Source: Prostheceraeus crozeri
Taxonomy: Eukaryota; Platyhelminthes; Polycladida; Euryleptidae
Reading direction: 5' to 3'
NCBI GenBank assembly: GCA_907163375.1
Contig: CAJQUW010001406.1
Location: 248,001 to 312,000, forward strand
DNA length: 64,000 nucleotides
The position numbers and the translations under genes are program-made. Positions within the stretch are counted from its first letter, which is position 1; each line of letters begins with the position of its first letter. Below, in pieces: positions 47,199-60,493 of the stretch. The notes beneath the pieces are model-generated. The model was not told the origin of the DNA. It ran no database searches and was given only the letters and a program-made list of their open reading frames with translations.

Positions 47199-48107
47199 GC
47201 AATCAAAAACGAACAAAATACAAATAAATATAAGCGTCAAAAATTGATAATAATGTGATTGGTATAACTGATGAAAATGCTAAAAGTCAAGCAAGAATCG
47301 TTTGAATATCGATTCCTTCGGAAGATTCTTTATCAAGATTTTGTTGGAAAAGTGTGCTACCGATGTCAACGTGCTTGTATCTCTCATTTGAGATTTCGTG
47401 ATTGTAGAGTATTACCTGTGAGGCCTTCAAATTATAATCAAATTTCCGACGAACAAATAAAATGTGATTATGATGTCAGTGATTCATAAAATGCGAAGAT
47501 CATATTGAATAAAAAGCAAACCAAGCGGTGCTGATTGGTGACTTCCCACGATTTTAAGGTCCTACCATATTGGGAAATTCAGGAACAGCATTGATAAGGA
47601 TTTGAATAAGTTGATTACGAAATACGCATGGATTTCGTCGATGAATATGAAAACATTCACACATGAAAAAAATACCCATCAATTTTGGTTTAATGAAAGT
47701 TGAGTAATTCAAGACCGGAAATAAATCACACATGTTATATCGCTTCATTGCTCTTGAATTCTCGAATAAAGTCCACCAGTGGTCCAAACTATAATACAGG
47801 AGGTTTTAGATAAGATAATGGGAAGATCAATGAATATAGAAAGTCACAATTTATTTGAAATTAACCATCTATGATGTGCTTATATGTGTACATGTACACT
47901 GCACAGAATCTCCGATAATTTCTCTGCAAGACTGAGCCGGGCGTGTTAATTAGTATGTACAGCAATGAATTCAGCTAGATTCTGATGTATTTTACAATAA
48001 TGAAGTGAATTGTTTGCAACTTGTTTCACGGTTTTATCCAGATGTGCACAAGCTACCGTCATTAATCAAGTCCACCAAAGTCACTGGCCTCTAGTCAGTA
48101 GATGGTA
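47199..48107. other. Spacer between the duplication copies
   Basis: Unique sequence of 909 bp without coding signal. The phrase aagtccaccagtgg near 47770 and aagtccaccaaagtcactgg near 48068 are similar. Neither edge has a long shared motif with the outer boundaries. Confidence 0.5.
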
Positions 48108-48519
48108 TGTGTTGTGTTATTGTCATTCTTACATTAGATAGGACTCTATATCGTGCAGCGAAATTGGGAAATTTAACTTAACTTGACCACGACACAATTT
48201 CCCAATTAATGTGTATTTTATGGATCCCAGCTTTCATGCATTTAGGGAAGAGAATCCTCTGTTCTCCTCCCTGAATTTTGATTCATCAATGAATTTCTAA
48301 GATTCGTCAGAAAATGCAATAAAAATAGGAGGGGTAGGGGTGAGGTATGGGCCCTTAAGATGGAGTGATGTCTTCATGAAGTAACGCGTGGTCCAGTCTT
48401 AAGACAAAACATCTTCATGAGACCATGCATAAGACCCCTCTGATCACAAGTCATTATAAGTGATAATATCCATAAGTCCCCTCCAGCCACTGATGGGCAC
48501 CCTCTGCAACCCATGGGCC

Positions 48520-48648
48520 CAGGGATAGCAATTCACCCAAGAAAAAAACGGAAAATCGGGAAAAACTGGAGTTTGAATTCATAAATTTGAAATATTTACA
48601 TTAGACTAATTTCGTAAAAAACGGAAAAACGGAAAATTGCGATCCCTG
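48520..48648 (+). mobile_element. hAT-like MITE, copy 2
   Basis: Duplicate of 34593-34722, one base shorter, with the same flanking catgggcc (48512-48519) and catggccc (48649-48656). Confidence 0.8.
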
Positions 48649-49074
48649 CATGGCCCGTCTGGCGATTATTGGGCCCCTCTGACGATACATGAACCTTTTG
48701 AAGATGTTGAACCTTTTTGACTAGACTGTGCATTATTGATGTTGTATGCCCTCTACTGGTACGTGATTTATGTTTCATTTGAACGTTTTTTGGCTCTTTA
48801 GTCGTTCTCCTACACCGTACCCCTATATAAAATGCTATAATACTCTGCTATACCGCCCTAAATAACCGATCGCCATAGAATTTCATAGCAAATTACTCGA
48901 CGGTTTTGTCCATATAGATGAAGTTTTCTAATGTAACGGTAGCTTCAGGGTAAGGCTTAGGTATGATAAGAAAAACTGACTACGCACCAATTCAAGACAG
49001 CGTGTTGCAAAAAGTTCATGACGATCGATTTATGTATACATTCTAGGAGAATGATGTCTGGCTTGGAGTTTCTT

Positions 49075-49803
49075 AAAATTACAGCAGACTTGCCAACTGT
49101 CCCGGATTTTCCAGGGACAGTCCCGGATTTTGGAGCTGTCACGGATGTCCCGGAAATGTTAAAATGCTGTCCCGGATTTTGAATTTATTAACCTAAGATG
49201 AATTCTAGATCGTTTAAGAACGCGTATTTCAAAAATTTGCGCTGCGCGCGCAATCCTAAGATAAAGAAACATGCATGATGATGAAGTTTGTGGATTTCTT
49301 AGTGGCATTGTCTTTTCACGCTGATGGCTTTTATTAATCATTATGTAGCCCGGATGTATTTCCTTCTATTGAGTTTAAAAAGGTAGTAAGTGTTTTCCAA
49401 ATTTGCATTCCAGCTTTTGCGACGAATGCTGTTCATAAGGTGGGATGTATCTTGTGATCTTGCTTTCAGACTGATCTTTCTGTTGAAGAGACTTGAGACC
49501 ATACTGTTGACTTGTCAACGTCAATTATGCATAATCATTCTTGCAATATTTGTCAATATTTATCAATATATCAATATTTTTGACTGACAGGATGAGTGAG
49601 TCATGAATCAGCACACACCGCGATCGCAGCAATTGAATGGAGATGACTTAACTTAATGACACCGTTTCTATAAAAAATAATGGAAATTATGGATTAAAAT
49701 TAGGATGCGTCCTATACGCAGGCACACAGTCTTTCCATCGCTTTTGGGGTCAAATATCCACTGCGTCCTATACATGGTATCGTCCTATACGCGGGTACCG
49801 TAC
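49075..49803. mobile_element. Copy-2-specific insert with two repeat types
   Basis: Replaces about 200 bases of copy 1 (35170-35376). The left part starts cagacttgccaactgtcc and has repeated GTCCCGGATTTT words at 49096-49180, like the known CCCGGATTTT-rich hAT-type ends in animals. The right part (49704-49800) has three words of the type CGTCCTATACGCAGG, ending gggtaccgta. These are probably ends of two different non-autonomous elements. The minus-strand frame at 48957-49142 only reflects these repeats. Confidence 0.55.
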
Positions 49804-50139
49804 GTCAAACCGTACGTAGTGAAGTACACATCTGTTCTTCTGTGTATGGGAAATACTCGCATATTGTGAGACTCATTCATTATACACGCCAAAACATTTT
49901 GATTCAATCAATTCAGTTGATTTTTCAAGATTGAATTGATTTTTAAATCTAATTAATTATCCAATTAATTATTATGTATGGCTTTAGTGCATTAATAATC
50001 AATGTATTTTTTGTCGCAGCATAGTGCCTATAGTGTGTAGGCGCATAAGGATTCTTAACTGTTTGAAATTGACTCTCAGATTACTTGCAATCGTATGAAA
50101 ACTGAAAACGGGCCCCAGAAAAAGTGACATATGGGCTCT

Positions 50140-50563
50140 CCAAGAAGAGATCTCCGGATTTTTTGTGACACAGTGTTCTCATCCCTGTATATTATATAGC
50201 ATGTACTGGGTCCTAAGTGCCATCAAAAAGTGTCAGTAAATTTTTAACTCTGCGTTGTGCGGTCACAATGTTTTTGCATTTGAAACGACAATGCTGCAGT
50301 TGATTTGGTAAAGAGCAGTAGTTTCCGCATTCATACCGACAAAAATGCACTTGAAGCGGCAAAGACGCAAACTCTTCTAGACTGCTGCAATTTGAAATAA
50401 TCTTATCAATGTTGAACATTTGTAGCTTGTAATTTTGTGTCTTGTTTTCTTCTTACTTTCGTTTGCTGTACTTCATAAAATATTTAATGTCCTATGTATG
50501 ATCATGGCCCCACGATTCCCATTATTGGGGCTTTTGAAGAAATGAACGTATTCATTCATTTTT
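50140..50563 (+). mobile_element. LINE 3' untranslated tail, copy 2
   Basis: Duplicate of 35700-36125. The tail reads gaagaaatgaacgtattc, so the AATAAA-like word is lost here. Confidence 0.55.
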
Positions 50564-50609
50564 ATGGTTCTCAACCGTATGATATTACTTTTTTCGGTCG
50601 GAGCTCAGG

Positions 50610-51125
50610 CTATACCATATAAGTATAAGATATAACATTTTTCTCTGAAAGATCGAGCACTAAACTTAAGATGTGGGCACTGCCGAGGAGTGCAGCCTTA
50701 ATCAATTCTGGTACATGATGGTGACCAGAGATCTTCTGCAAGTACTGATTCAGCCTTGGGCTAAGGAATGGGATAACTATTGGAACGACTTCAGCGTCTA
50801 CGTTCCACTGCTTCATTATCTCTAGTCGCAAATCCTGATACTTGTTTATCTTCTCTTGATCTTTTCCACAGATGTTGTGATCATCAGGTACATCTATGTC
50901 AATCAGGAGAGCCACCTCGTTATGCGTATTACATTGTAGGGTTATCTGCCATTGTTCTGCTTGGGTGACGTCAATCGATTGACATCTCGTCTCAGGTCTT
51001 CTGTCTTCTTTGTCATTCTTAACTTCCACGATGGTAGTGATGGTCGTCCGCTTTGCGCTGACAAGCTGGATTATCTGTTTGGAGGCATTCTTCAATGACA
51101 TAAGTTGCAACGTAGAACAAAACAT
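50610..51125 (-). pseudogene. Retroelement C-terminal nuclease-like domain, copy 2
   Basis: A continuous minus-strand frame of 171 codons: an N-terminal linker (QIIQLVSAKRTTITTIVEV), RCQSIDVTQAEQWQITLQCN, ALLIDIDVPDDHNICGKDQE, INKYQDLRLEIMKQWN, DAEVVPIVIPFLSPRLNQYL, LIKAALLGSAHILSLVLDL. The D-VPDD and E-KYxDLxxEI pattern is compatible with the restriction-like nuclease at the end of several retroelement proteins. It is the longest undamaged retroelement frame in this part, but it has no polymerase upstream. Copy 1 is frameshifted. Confidence 0.75.
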
Positions 51126-51396
51126 TTAAGTCAGTAATGTTGAGAGTTGCAATTGCACCAGCAGCTATGTTCACGTCCGTAATGACTCAACGGCTATCAG
51201 CATCGGGCGGTGTTCATGATTGTGATAGAAGTCCATGTACTCTATTATCTTCATTCTTAATAAATTGTTGCTGCTTGCTACTCAATTCATTATCTTCAAC
51301 AGCGCTATTTTGTTCAACGTCGGTAATAATGATAACCTCTTGATTTTTTGATAACATTGTCATTTGTAGAAATAAACGTTTTATTATTATTATTAA

Positions 51397-52328
51397 CCCT
51401 CAGAGACCTGAGGGGGTGGTCCACTGGACCCTGGAGCCACATTTTCTATTTTACTTTGTGTACTGAGGATATATCAACCGCTCATGCCCATGTAAAATCA
51501 TCATTTTTGAAAATGAATCTACATGTGTTATTTCATTTCAATTGAATCAGTAGAAGTATGGTAGATAGGCCAAAGAGGTCCACTGGACCCCCCTCCCCAG
51601 GTCTGAGAGGATGTAGAAATTCCCATAACAAAATTTTTACTATCATATGAAAAATGATTTTGTGCATGTCCACGATGGTGCATAATGAGTGGAATTCATT
51701 AATTCAATGTTTACATAATGCTCGTGCATGTGCGTTCCGTTTGAAGATCGCAAAATGTGAATATTTTGTTTTCGCACATGATCGTACATGACTGGCTGAC
51801 CTATATGAACAACTCAATGTTCAAAATGAAAGCTATCATTATATTCATAGTTCAACACTAAAAGCAGACTGTTCACAAAGTTCCCACAGCAGTAATTGAT
51901 GAGTCTGAGATCTCCACAGGTGTTTTGAGGGTCTTAAAATGCAGCAATTATGGCCCAGTTTAAGCCTATTTCCGATTGGAATGGAAAAATGCTAAAAGTG
52001 GCCAAATGTAGAGGTCTGCTGCATGAAATAATTCAATTTCATTAAAATCAACTATCTGAGGCTTTATGGTGACAGAAAACATCGTAAAACCGCCTCTTAG
52101 TACAACTGATACTGTGTTAAAAGTCGTTGAATTACAAAAACACCATCTTTTCGCATGTGTTTACTGAAAATGCTGAAAGACGCTCAAAGGATTAGTTATA
52201 TCAACTTGCTACACGCAAACATCTTTGTTTTAGTTAGAATCAACTTTCTTAATGATTTGATATCGATTTAGGCAGGTAAAGTAAGAATTTGCAGGAGGGT
52301 CCAATGGACCCCCTCAGGTCTTAGAGGG
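51397..52328. mobile_element. piggyBac-like MITE, copy 2
   Basis: Intact CCCTCAGAGACCTGAGGGGG left end and CCCTCAGGTCTTAGAGGG right end, flanked by TTAA at 51393-51396 and 52329-52332. It is preceded by the LINE tail gaaataaacgttttatt, so the MITE landed in the tail's ATT run. Confidence 0.85.
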
Positions 52329-52594
52329 TTAATATTATCAAAATTGAAAGAACAAGCCTCCTTCTTGACGGGTCAAACCGCGGCAACGGTACTGGCGATG
52401 CAAAATTGTTCGCATTTCTGACATGTTATTTTGTATATTACGTTTTCCTTGAAGCAAATTTCGTTGTTGTACATGAAATGAGTTGACATCTTGTTTCGAA
52501 TTTAGCTTGATTCTTCAAGGCGTTCAATTTATTTTTCATTTATTTGTTTTTTGCATTTTTCATTTATCTCAATGTTTCGTTCGTTATTTTACAG

Positions 52595-52631
52595 CCAAAT
52601 GCAAGCAACACAGGAAATAGGAGAAGCACAG
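52595..52631 (+). CDS. Exon B2 of alternating-exon gene
   Basis: 37 nt, acceptor ttattttacag, donor ACAG|gtaatga, phase 0 in and phase 1 out. It reads PNASNTGNRRST. The single difference from B1 is GGG to AGG (Gly to Arg). The immediately flanking intron is almost unchanged from B1. Confidence 0.55.
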
Positions 52632-53110
52632 GTAATGAATAATGTGTCCTGTTATTGATTTGATATTAAATCTCATGTTGATGTTCTGATAATTCTGGTA
52701 GTCGGTTTCATATTTTGATGGAATTCATTTTATTGTATCGTATCGGCAAGCATATAGTAATGAAGGCAAAATTTCTCATTTCAATCTTCTGATGTTTTTA
52801 ATTTGGTTTTATAATTACTGTGGCTTGCAGTACGTTCACATTCAATGTCATAGATAAACATTTTCATCAGTTCCTTGACTAAATTGCAATCTTTTGACTC
52901 GGAATCAGTATGTAGAAAGTGAAGTGAATAGAATCAGCAATAAAACCACTCGGTCTATGCAGTGGCACTACTTGAGTCTCACGATGTGAATACCTAAATG
53001 CATTTGAAGATGTGAAGTACTGTTCGTGTTGATTAAAAAACTTAATTTAAGAATAATTGTTTGAAAATCTAAATCTTCATGTCGTCTGAATTCAAATCAT
53101 AATACATGTA

Positions 53111-53895
53111 CAGTAGAACCCACTTATAACGTACTTCAAGGGACCTAAAAAATTGGTACGTTATATCCGAGGTATGTTGTATCCGAGGTGTGCAAGAACA
53201 AGCTGTATAAGAAGTATTGAAGCCTACTTCTGCACCAAATTATGTTGTCAATTGCAATAGTAAGGTCCTATCCATCATGACCAGTTAAAATTCTCACTAT
53301 GCATCACCATAAATACATGTGCATGCAATGTACATTTATTTGTATGCCCTGGCCCTACATGTATGATCATGCCTACTCGAGAAAACAGCATAGTGTCTTA
53401 ACAATTCTCTATTGTGTAAGAAAAAATATGCAATATTCTGAACATTAATCTAAAAATCTGAATGACTAAAAAAAAACAATGTAAACAGCGCAGTGACGCG
53501 CTAAGAAGACACCATCACAGACAATGTCTTAATTCCAGTTCACTTCTATCGATTGCTCATTGAACGGATTCGACACTCAAAAGTTGTCCTCCTCCGAGCC
53601 AATGACAAGAGCTGTTGCTGCCATCATCAAACGCAGCAAGTTATTGTAGAATCGTGTCAGCTTCGTTTCGATGATTCAGAATACTTAAGTACTTTCATCC
53701 CTAAGTACGCTGTAAAAAATCAAAATTTGCTCTGTGGACCCTTGAAAAGAGTTTGCTATATACGTTATATCCGAGTACGTTATAACCGATGCACTTTATT
53801 TAGACATAATAGGAATTTTTGTCCGTGCCTGCAAGAGGAGTACCTTATATCCGAGAGTTCGTTATAACCAAGTCCGTTATAAGTGGGTTCTACTG
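53111..53895. mobile_element. Tigger/pogo-like MITE, copy 2
   Basis: Duplicate of 38751-39526 with the same TA flanks (53109-53110, 53896-53897) and small indels, including the loss of one CGTTATATCCGAG-type word near 53760. Confidence 0.85.
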
Positions 53896-55810
53896 TACAA
53901 TGTACAACCGTTCTAAGCATCAATACTTAACCTGTGTTTTTTGTCCCGTAGGCTACATGTTTTTGTGGTCGACATCAATGATTTGGAAGTTAGCACTATC
54001 ACAGATGATCCTTTAATAGGCCTGCTATAATTGATAACCAAGGACAAGAAGTTAGCTTTGATAATTGATGCAAAGTCAGTTTCTCCCCGTCAGGTTCATT
54101 CAACCAATTGAAATGTCTGCAACTAAAATGCAATCATTCCGACGTTTTAGAATTCTCGTCTTGATACGGACCAATGACATAATCTAAGTTTGAATACGGG
54201 TGTTGACCCTTTGAATGTTGGAGTACTTATTTGCTTAAATAGACATTTTACTTGGCTGAATGTACTTGCTAGCGAAACTGGCTTTACATATCAACGGACG
54301 CAATGAGGTGATCATTTTCTGTCAGAACTTCTCATTGTATTTTCGATGAATTATTTGTTTTCTATAAGAATAACCAGTGAAGCCAATATCAATTGAAAGC
54401 CTAAGAAGAAGAGAAACTTTAACGAAAATGCTATGTAGAAGTTTTACCGGGAAAACAATCATATGATTGTATCGCTTCCAGTTGATTGCAAAGCATCAGC
54501 AAGTCATCGTAAGTTTCGTCTACATTCATGCAGTAAAGCAGACACCTTTCTTCTAACATTAATGACATGTCTTAGTACGGAGAACTTCGAGTTGACTTTA
54601 GGGTAAGGAAAGTCTGCATGAATTGTGACCTACGGTTGACCGAAACACAAATGTGGCAGTTTTTATGTCTATAGAGAAAATCACATTGCATTGAATTCAA
54701 AGATCACAATAATTTTACAGGAGAGAAATGATCGGTCTGACTCAGAATTGTCTCAATTAGTTGAGGATTGATTGCATTTCGACCTTCCAGTACTGTATTA
54801 TTTCAAGTTAAAATGAAAGTTTCCATTATTTTGTATGACATGTGGTTTGAATAAATCCACATAAATTGCAAACTAGCAATGGCAAAAAATTGAGATTGAC
54901 TTTTCCGGACTCATATTTAGACACTGAATTCGAATCCGCAGCCCTGTTAGGCAGTTACAAAAGATAACAACCATTAGACAATTCAATAAATATGTGCGGC
55001 TGAGCTTCATTGAACTCTAGTCAACTCGATTTCGTGCTTCGACTGAGCACCATGTCTGTATGGAGGCAATGTTTGTGAATTAGTGCCTGGCTATATGTCC
55101 GTCATGGAGTGAAGGCATTGGAGGAAGGGAGTAGGTCACTCAGCCTACTGCTATACCGGTCTACTCAAACGTGGCGCTAACTGTATCTTAGCCTCACATT
55201 CTCACAATTGGAACCAGAAGCACCTATTTTCTGCTACTAGAGGACATGAATTCTGTCACCTTGAAACAAAAATTCTGTTTTTTCCACTCAAAGCAAAAAT
55301 CTCTAGGAAGCTGGAACACTGTGTTTGACAAACCCGTATTTCATTTTGCTGAATTTCAAATCGATTGATGTGAACTGAAATACAGTGGAGAAAGAGAAAT
55401 TTCCCGATATACTGATGAGTTTGTATGCTAAGTGATCTCAACACGGAAAGTTGACAATAATATTGACAGGTTGTTCTTTGCAATAGGTGGAATCAGGGGA
55501 AGCTCCCTTCATTTTCAAGAGGCTGCCGTTTCTGAACTTTAGAAATAGTTCACAGGAGTAGCTGTTTTCCTTAGAAAGGGAGAAAGGCTACGTTGTACAG
55601 CCCGGGCCCAGCTAAGGGAGGAAGCGTGTATTTCCTCTCGAAAGAATATAGGAATAGTATCCACTTTTGGAGGACAAGTGCATAGATTCCGAGGCATCCG
55701 ACGAATTCTGCATTTATTGTTCGATAAAAATGGACATTATTGCATTATTGGTATTTTAACCAAATGAATTCGATGGCGATGTCTACAAACAGTGATTCTT
55801 ATTAGTTATT

Positions 55811-56166
55811 TACGCAACTAGTGCAAAATATCCATCTTTATTGCTTTCTTCGAGGTGAACATATCTATGCACGACACCGAAGGGCGAGGAGAAAGCAAAA
55901 GATGGATAGCTTTGCACGAGTTGTGTAGGTAATTTTATTTTTCACCGATATCATGACCATTATGATTAATCTAATTCTATGGTGTTTGATGAGTTAAATA
56001 ATAAGCGGGTTTTATAATTCAATCGCATATATCTATATAGAAATCTATAATTCAACCAGTGCAATAATGAAAATATTACTGCACGCACGTGCAGTAATCT
56101 GCTTTACAGGTAAAATAAAGTGACAGGATATCTACATTATACGCACGGTGAAAAATAAAAATTATT
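55811..56166. mobile_element. Twin foldbacks, copy 2
   Basis: Duplicate of 41449-41827. The loop of the first foldback is about 20 bases shorter (cacgacaccgaagggcgagg). Confidence 0.6.
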
Positions 56167-56275
56167 ATCTATGCTGTTGATATGGATATCTAAGAAGCTT
56201 TACTCCAAAATTCTGTCTATTGCATAATTTCTATGGAGATTTGACATGGAGTACTTCCTCCGGCAATAATGATAG

Positions 56276-56278
56276 TAA
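56276..56278. other. Empty target site of the 728-bp foldback
   Basis: A single TAA in gatagtaaagtataaat. In copy 1 the same position holds the element between two TAA triplets. Confidence 0.9.
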
Positions 56279-57168
56279 AGTATAAATATTTTGGAAAGAG
56301 CCAAATTTTTTGATAGTAAAATATTTGATTATCGATAGCTACATGTATGTACTGCAGCTGCCACCAGCAGCCATCTTCAGGCAAATGCTGAAGGAATATT
56401 GATACAAGCAAGCATAATTTGATAAAATTCGCTACCGATAATCAAATGCTTACCATCAACAAAAATTGTCTCTTTCCAAAATATCTATATTTTAGAAGTC
56501 CTAGCAAAATCTGTTTAAAATTAGCATTTATAAAGTGCTTCAACACAGTAAGATAAGGTAAAAACAAAGCCTGAATATTCAAAAATCCTGTCAAAAGACC
56601 TACAGAACCTAAGAAATGTAAAAAGTCACTAAAAAATAGGATGAAGATATGTGGATTGCCAGATTTGATCTGGTAGTCCAGCAACATCAGAAGAAATGAG
56701 AGACTTCTCCATTTACTCCTAGAGCCGCGCAGACAGTGTGATGTTGCTCTTATGCCGCCAAATAGTGGACTTGCTTTCACCCAACTCAACAATAACGCAG
56801 TTTTTAACTAGATGAAAAAATATTTATAATTTAGCTAAACTCGCGCATTTGTTCTAATAATGTTCTACGCAGGATTCAGCGTTTTCAGAAAACAAAACGT
56901 TATTTGATACACCGCACCATGAGACTAGGTCAGCCAATAATGACATACAGACCGCATTGGCATTGCCTAAAAATGAGACACAGATAAAAGTTGTGCAGCG
57001 AATCTGCCATTTTCTGCTCCATCAGGTGGATCCTGCTGTCGGCAGAAATTGGATATCTCTGGTAGGAATTCAATTGTCAATGAAGTGAATATTTGGATTT
57101 CAATTTTAAGAGTGTGTTCGGAGAGACGACAGTGTGCAGCGTAAGAATAACTCTGTTTCCTTTTTCAG

Positions 57169-57227
57169 GAATTGCACCCATGAACATCACCAACGATGCC
57201 GAAGAGGTGGCACATTCTAGGAGTTTG
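57169..57227 (+). CDS. Exon A3 of alternating-exon gene
   Basis: 59 nt, acceptor ctgtttcctttttcag, donor TTG|gtgagt, phase 1 in and phase 0 out. The peptide is the same as A2 (IAPMNITNDAEEVAHSRSL); the one exon difference is CCG to CCC. Downstream, copy 2 lacks about 40 intron bases present after A2 (near 43650-43695). Confidence 0.6.
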
Positions 57228-58769
57228 GTGAGTTGTTTTTATGACAATGAACACGTTGCATTTAATGAACGTCAATAATGCAGATGAAGAATATTTTTTG
57301 GGTGATGTGTTTGTAGTTCATCACGTGTCTTCTATATTGTATCTTCTTCCCAGGTTTGAGGGTAGGACACTGGGGTTGTGTCGGTTGTTGTTGGGATGGA
57401 TACGCCTTCTTCATTCTGGTCAGTCATGCGTCAGCTGAGGGTCCATGGATGCAGCAGCTCAAGATCTGTCTTGACGTGCCACCATCTGTTCCTCCGATGT
57501 TCCACTTTATGATTTTCCGTCGAAATCGAAGCATTGACATGATTGTTGATGGACAGTTCTCCAGTCGCATTTTACAGCCACAGTCAAATAATTGCATTGT
57601 CGTCGATTAGTGTTTAAAACCATGATGTGTTGAAATGTTTGTCTACTTTCTATCAATTTTCCTTTTTGTAAATGAATGCGTAATAGCACCTGAAGTTACA
57701 TCTGCAAGACACATCTGTGCGCAATTGCTTTAATATTCTTATTATTTTCACATTTAACATCGGCATCTTTCATTCTCACCAGACTAATGAATGAAAGGAC
57801 AACCTGATAGGCTGTTTCAAGGAGTCATAATTACCACATTGAAATTCTCATTCAATTATTAAAAGGTCATGTCAAGATTTCTTTTTATAGGGTTGCGAAA
57901 TGCTGAAATTTCACAAGCCGTGTGGACTCGGCGTAAGAAAACTAAAGGAAGCGCTTGGTAGAGCGCCGGTGCATTCTCAATTAATGTTTGATGAATACCA
58001 GGAATGTTCCTCACACATGAATTGAAAACGAATGAATTCGAACATCACTGATGCAATGCAATTAATAATTCTGTTTGAGAATGAGTTTGAATTTTGTGGG
58101 TGATGAAAATGCGTCATTGGAGGCATGTGAACTGAAAGTGTGATGCACCAAATATATTGTGAAGCATGATTATCTGTCCATTCTTTGACTTGGGATCCAG
58201 GCCTGTCGTCAGAATGCAGGAGTAGGATATTAATAGTAGCATATTATTATCGCAACACATTCTGAAAATGAAAAAATCGCCACATTTTCTATCTATACTA
58301 CTTTCAAAATATTGCCTATAAACTTCGAGAAAACACTTTCAAACTATATATTTTCTGAAAGCCAATCTTGTGACGGTTTTGAATATCACAAGGAGAATGT
58401 TTCAAATTAATTTATGCGCATTCGGATTTATGGGCCTCTAGGAACCAACAATTTCAAAAACAATTAATTCAACAACATTCAAATGATAGATCCGAAAATT
58501 CTCTTTCAGATGATTATAAATTTGTCGATATTTCGTAATAGCAAAAAAATTTAGAAGGTGTTGAAAAATGTACGTGTCCGTAGATTTATGCCAAGTTTCC
58601 AACTTGCTGTCGCGCACTGTAGTTATACCATAGACAATTGTGGTGTGTGGAGATTTATTTTCATAGTTTCGAAACATGAGTATTCTGCATAGATCACGAG
58701 CTTTAGCGAGTTGTTTCGTTCAATATAGTTGTTTAAATCTTTGTTGCTGGATCTCTCACTGACATACGT

Positions 58770-59360
58770 AGCTGGTGGGAGAAAGTCCTTGATGACGGAC
58801 CTAAGTTTGGATGTCATCCAAATGCATCAGATCATTAAACTGCAGTTGACTACAGCGGCCAATCGAGTTTTGAAGGAAGTGATGTACAAATAGCAGCAGT
58901 ATGAAGTAAATATCTTGGTGGTTTCATTGGAAATTCCTAGGGATGGACACAATATGTTACATCTCTCATTGATTCATAGTGTAACAAACAGTCAAACTAG
59001 CAATAATCGCACGATCTGAGCCTCATGCTGCATATTCAGCTTTCGTAACTGGTTTCCGACATCGGTTGACATATTTCATACGCACTATACCCAATATTGG
59101 TGAAAAACTTAACAAGTTAGATCATGTTATTGATCATCAATTTATTCCTGCCATAACAGATGGCCATTTCTGTTCAAATGAAGAGCGCTTACTGTTATCA
59201 CTGCCAGTCAATAAAGGAGGTCTGACGATAACAATATTTTCCAGATCAGCTGAAAATGAGTACACGAACTCCAGAATAATTAGTTCGTCGAGCGTGTACA
59301 TACATTTCAGCTATTTTTTTATGTCGCAAACTGTTTTTACCAAAGAGAAATAACACACTT
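58770..59360 (+). pseudogene. Retroelement fragment, coral/mollusc-type family, copy 2
   Basis: Duplicate of 45395-45990 with the same stops plus an extra frameshift near 58870, and a different end after about 59290. Confidence 0.75.
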
Positions 59361-59854
59361 TGAGCATGAAAATAGAGCGTCATAGGTACTGACTGGCTCA
59401 ATGGGGAAGGCCTTAAGTCAAGCATCTTCAAAATGACCATAGATAAAGCAGTACATTTCCCATGTTCTGAAATTGCATTTAAAAATGAGTACCGCACGAG
59501 CAGCTTTATGCTAGGCTTGAAAAATGACTGAATTCCTTCTAATCTCGACTAAGCTGTGCATGGAAATCCTGGTCGCGACTAGCTATGAGTCATTCACAAT
59601 CCTATCACCGCCTCTGCAGTAGCACAAGTTACGACTTGGAAGCTCCTAGTCTCGACTAAGCTGCACATGCGGCCCATTGGGTTAGAATAGATTTATAGGG
59701 GGACGGCGTCCCCTAGCACCCCCGCTGGCGACTGGCATGTTGGGGTTCACTACTTGCTGGATAAAGCTGACAGTATAACTTACTAATGTATCGTGAATAA
59801 TTTCTGCAGTTTACTTCCATTATTCATATAATAATTGCATTGATTCCTTTGTGA

Positions 59855-60091
59855 TTGACTGATCATGTCAATTGTAACATCATTTGCGGGAATAGTATAA
59901 AGGAGAATGGAATTATCAGGAGATTAGGAATAGTTATTATGTTAGGAGAATTATTCAAAAAAAAGTACAAAAGTAACACAGATTATGAGATTAGTATTGT
60001 TGAGGCTCTTAAAATCAAAGATGGACAGCCAAAAATTAATCGCAGTGCTGAGTACAACGGTGTTTCTTACTTATTAAAGATATTCAATTAA
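59855..60091 (+). pseudogene. Possible Penelope-like element C-terminus, copy 2
   Basis: Duplicate of 46599-46835 with four or five amino-acid changes. The IVEALKIKDGQPKINRS block is kept. Confidence 0.4.
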
Positions 60092-60493
60092 AGTCCTTTG
60101 GTAACTTAATCTGTTTCATTGGTTTTCACATGCCGTATTGATTGATTTTGCCCGTCTAATGTCACGTTACCAGAATTGAATTTATCTCATTGCAGCGAAC
60201 CATCAGTTAGCGCCAACGCAGTGCAAAGTATCATGCAATTTTATACATGTTTATTTTTTGCTTGCGAAAATCGATTCAGCTGTGTTTTTTGTAGAATTGT
60301 GGACTCTTTCCGGAAAAATTTTGATAATCCATTTCCTTTGCTGAAATGAGTCATGGACTAAATAATAACTGATCAGTAATGATTTTACTTTCTCTATAGT
60401 CATTGCAGCAATATGTCCATGCTTTATTCGGTGTGGTTTAAATGTGGTTAAGACATGGTTAAAATCTAGAGAAAATCTAACGATGACGCAATC

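Larger units (their letters stand above)
48108..60490. repeat. Segmental duplication, copy 2 (about 12.4 kb)
   Basis: Direct repeat of 34181-47198 carrying exons B2 and A3. It ends at gacgcaatc, immediately before the hAT-like element at 60494, where homology to copy 1 stops. It contains the empty site for the 728-bp foldback and a copy-specific insert at 49075-49803. Confidence 0.95.

Noticed and set aside
48957..49142. Minus-strand frame rich in SGTVPGKSGTV
   Set aside because: It is produced by the GTCCCGGATTTT repeats of an inserted element, not by a gene.
34181..60490. CRISPR-like or regular satellite array
   Set aside because: There are only two long copies with transposon indels. No regular short repeat-spacer structure exists anywhere in the window.
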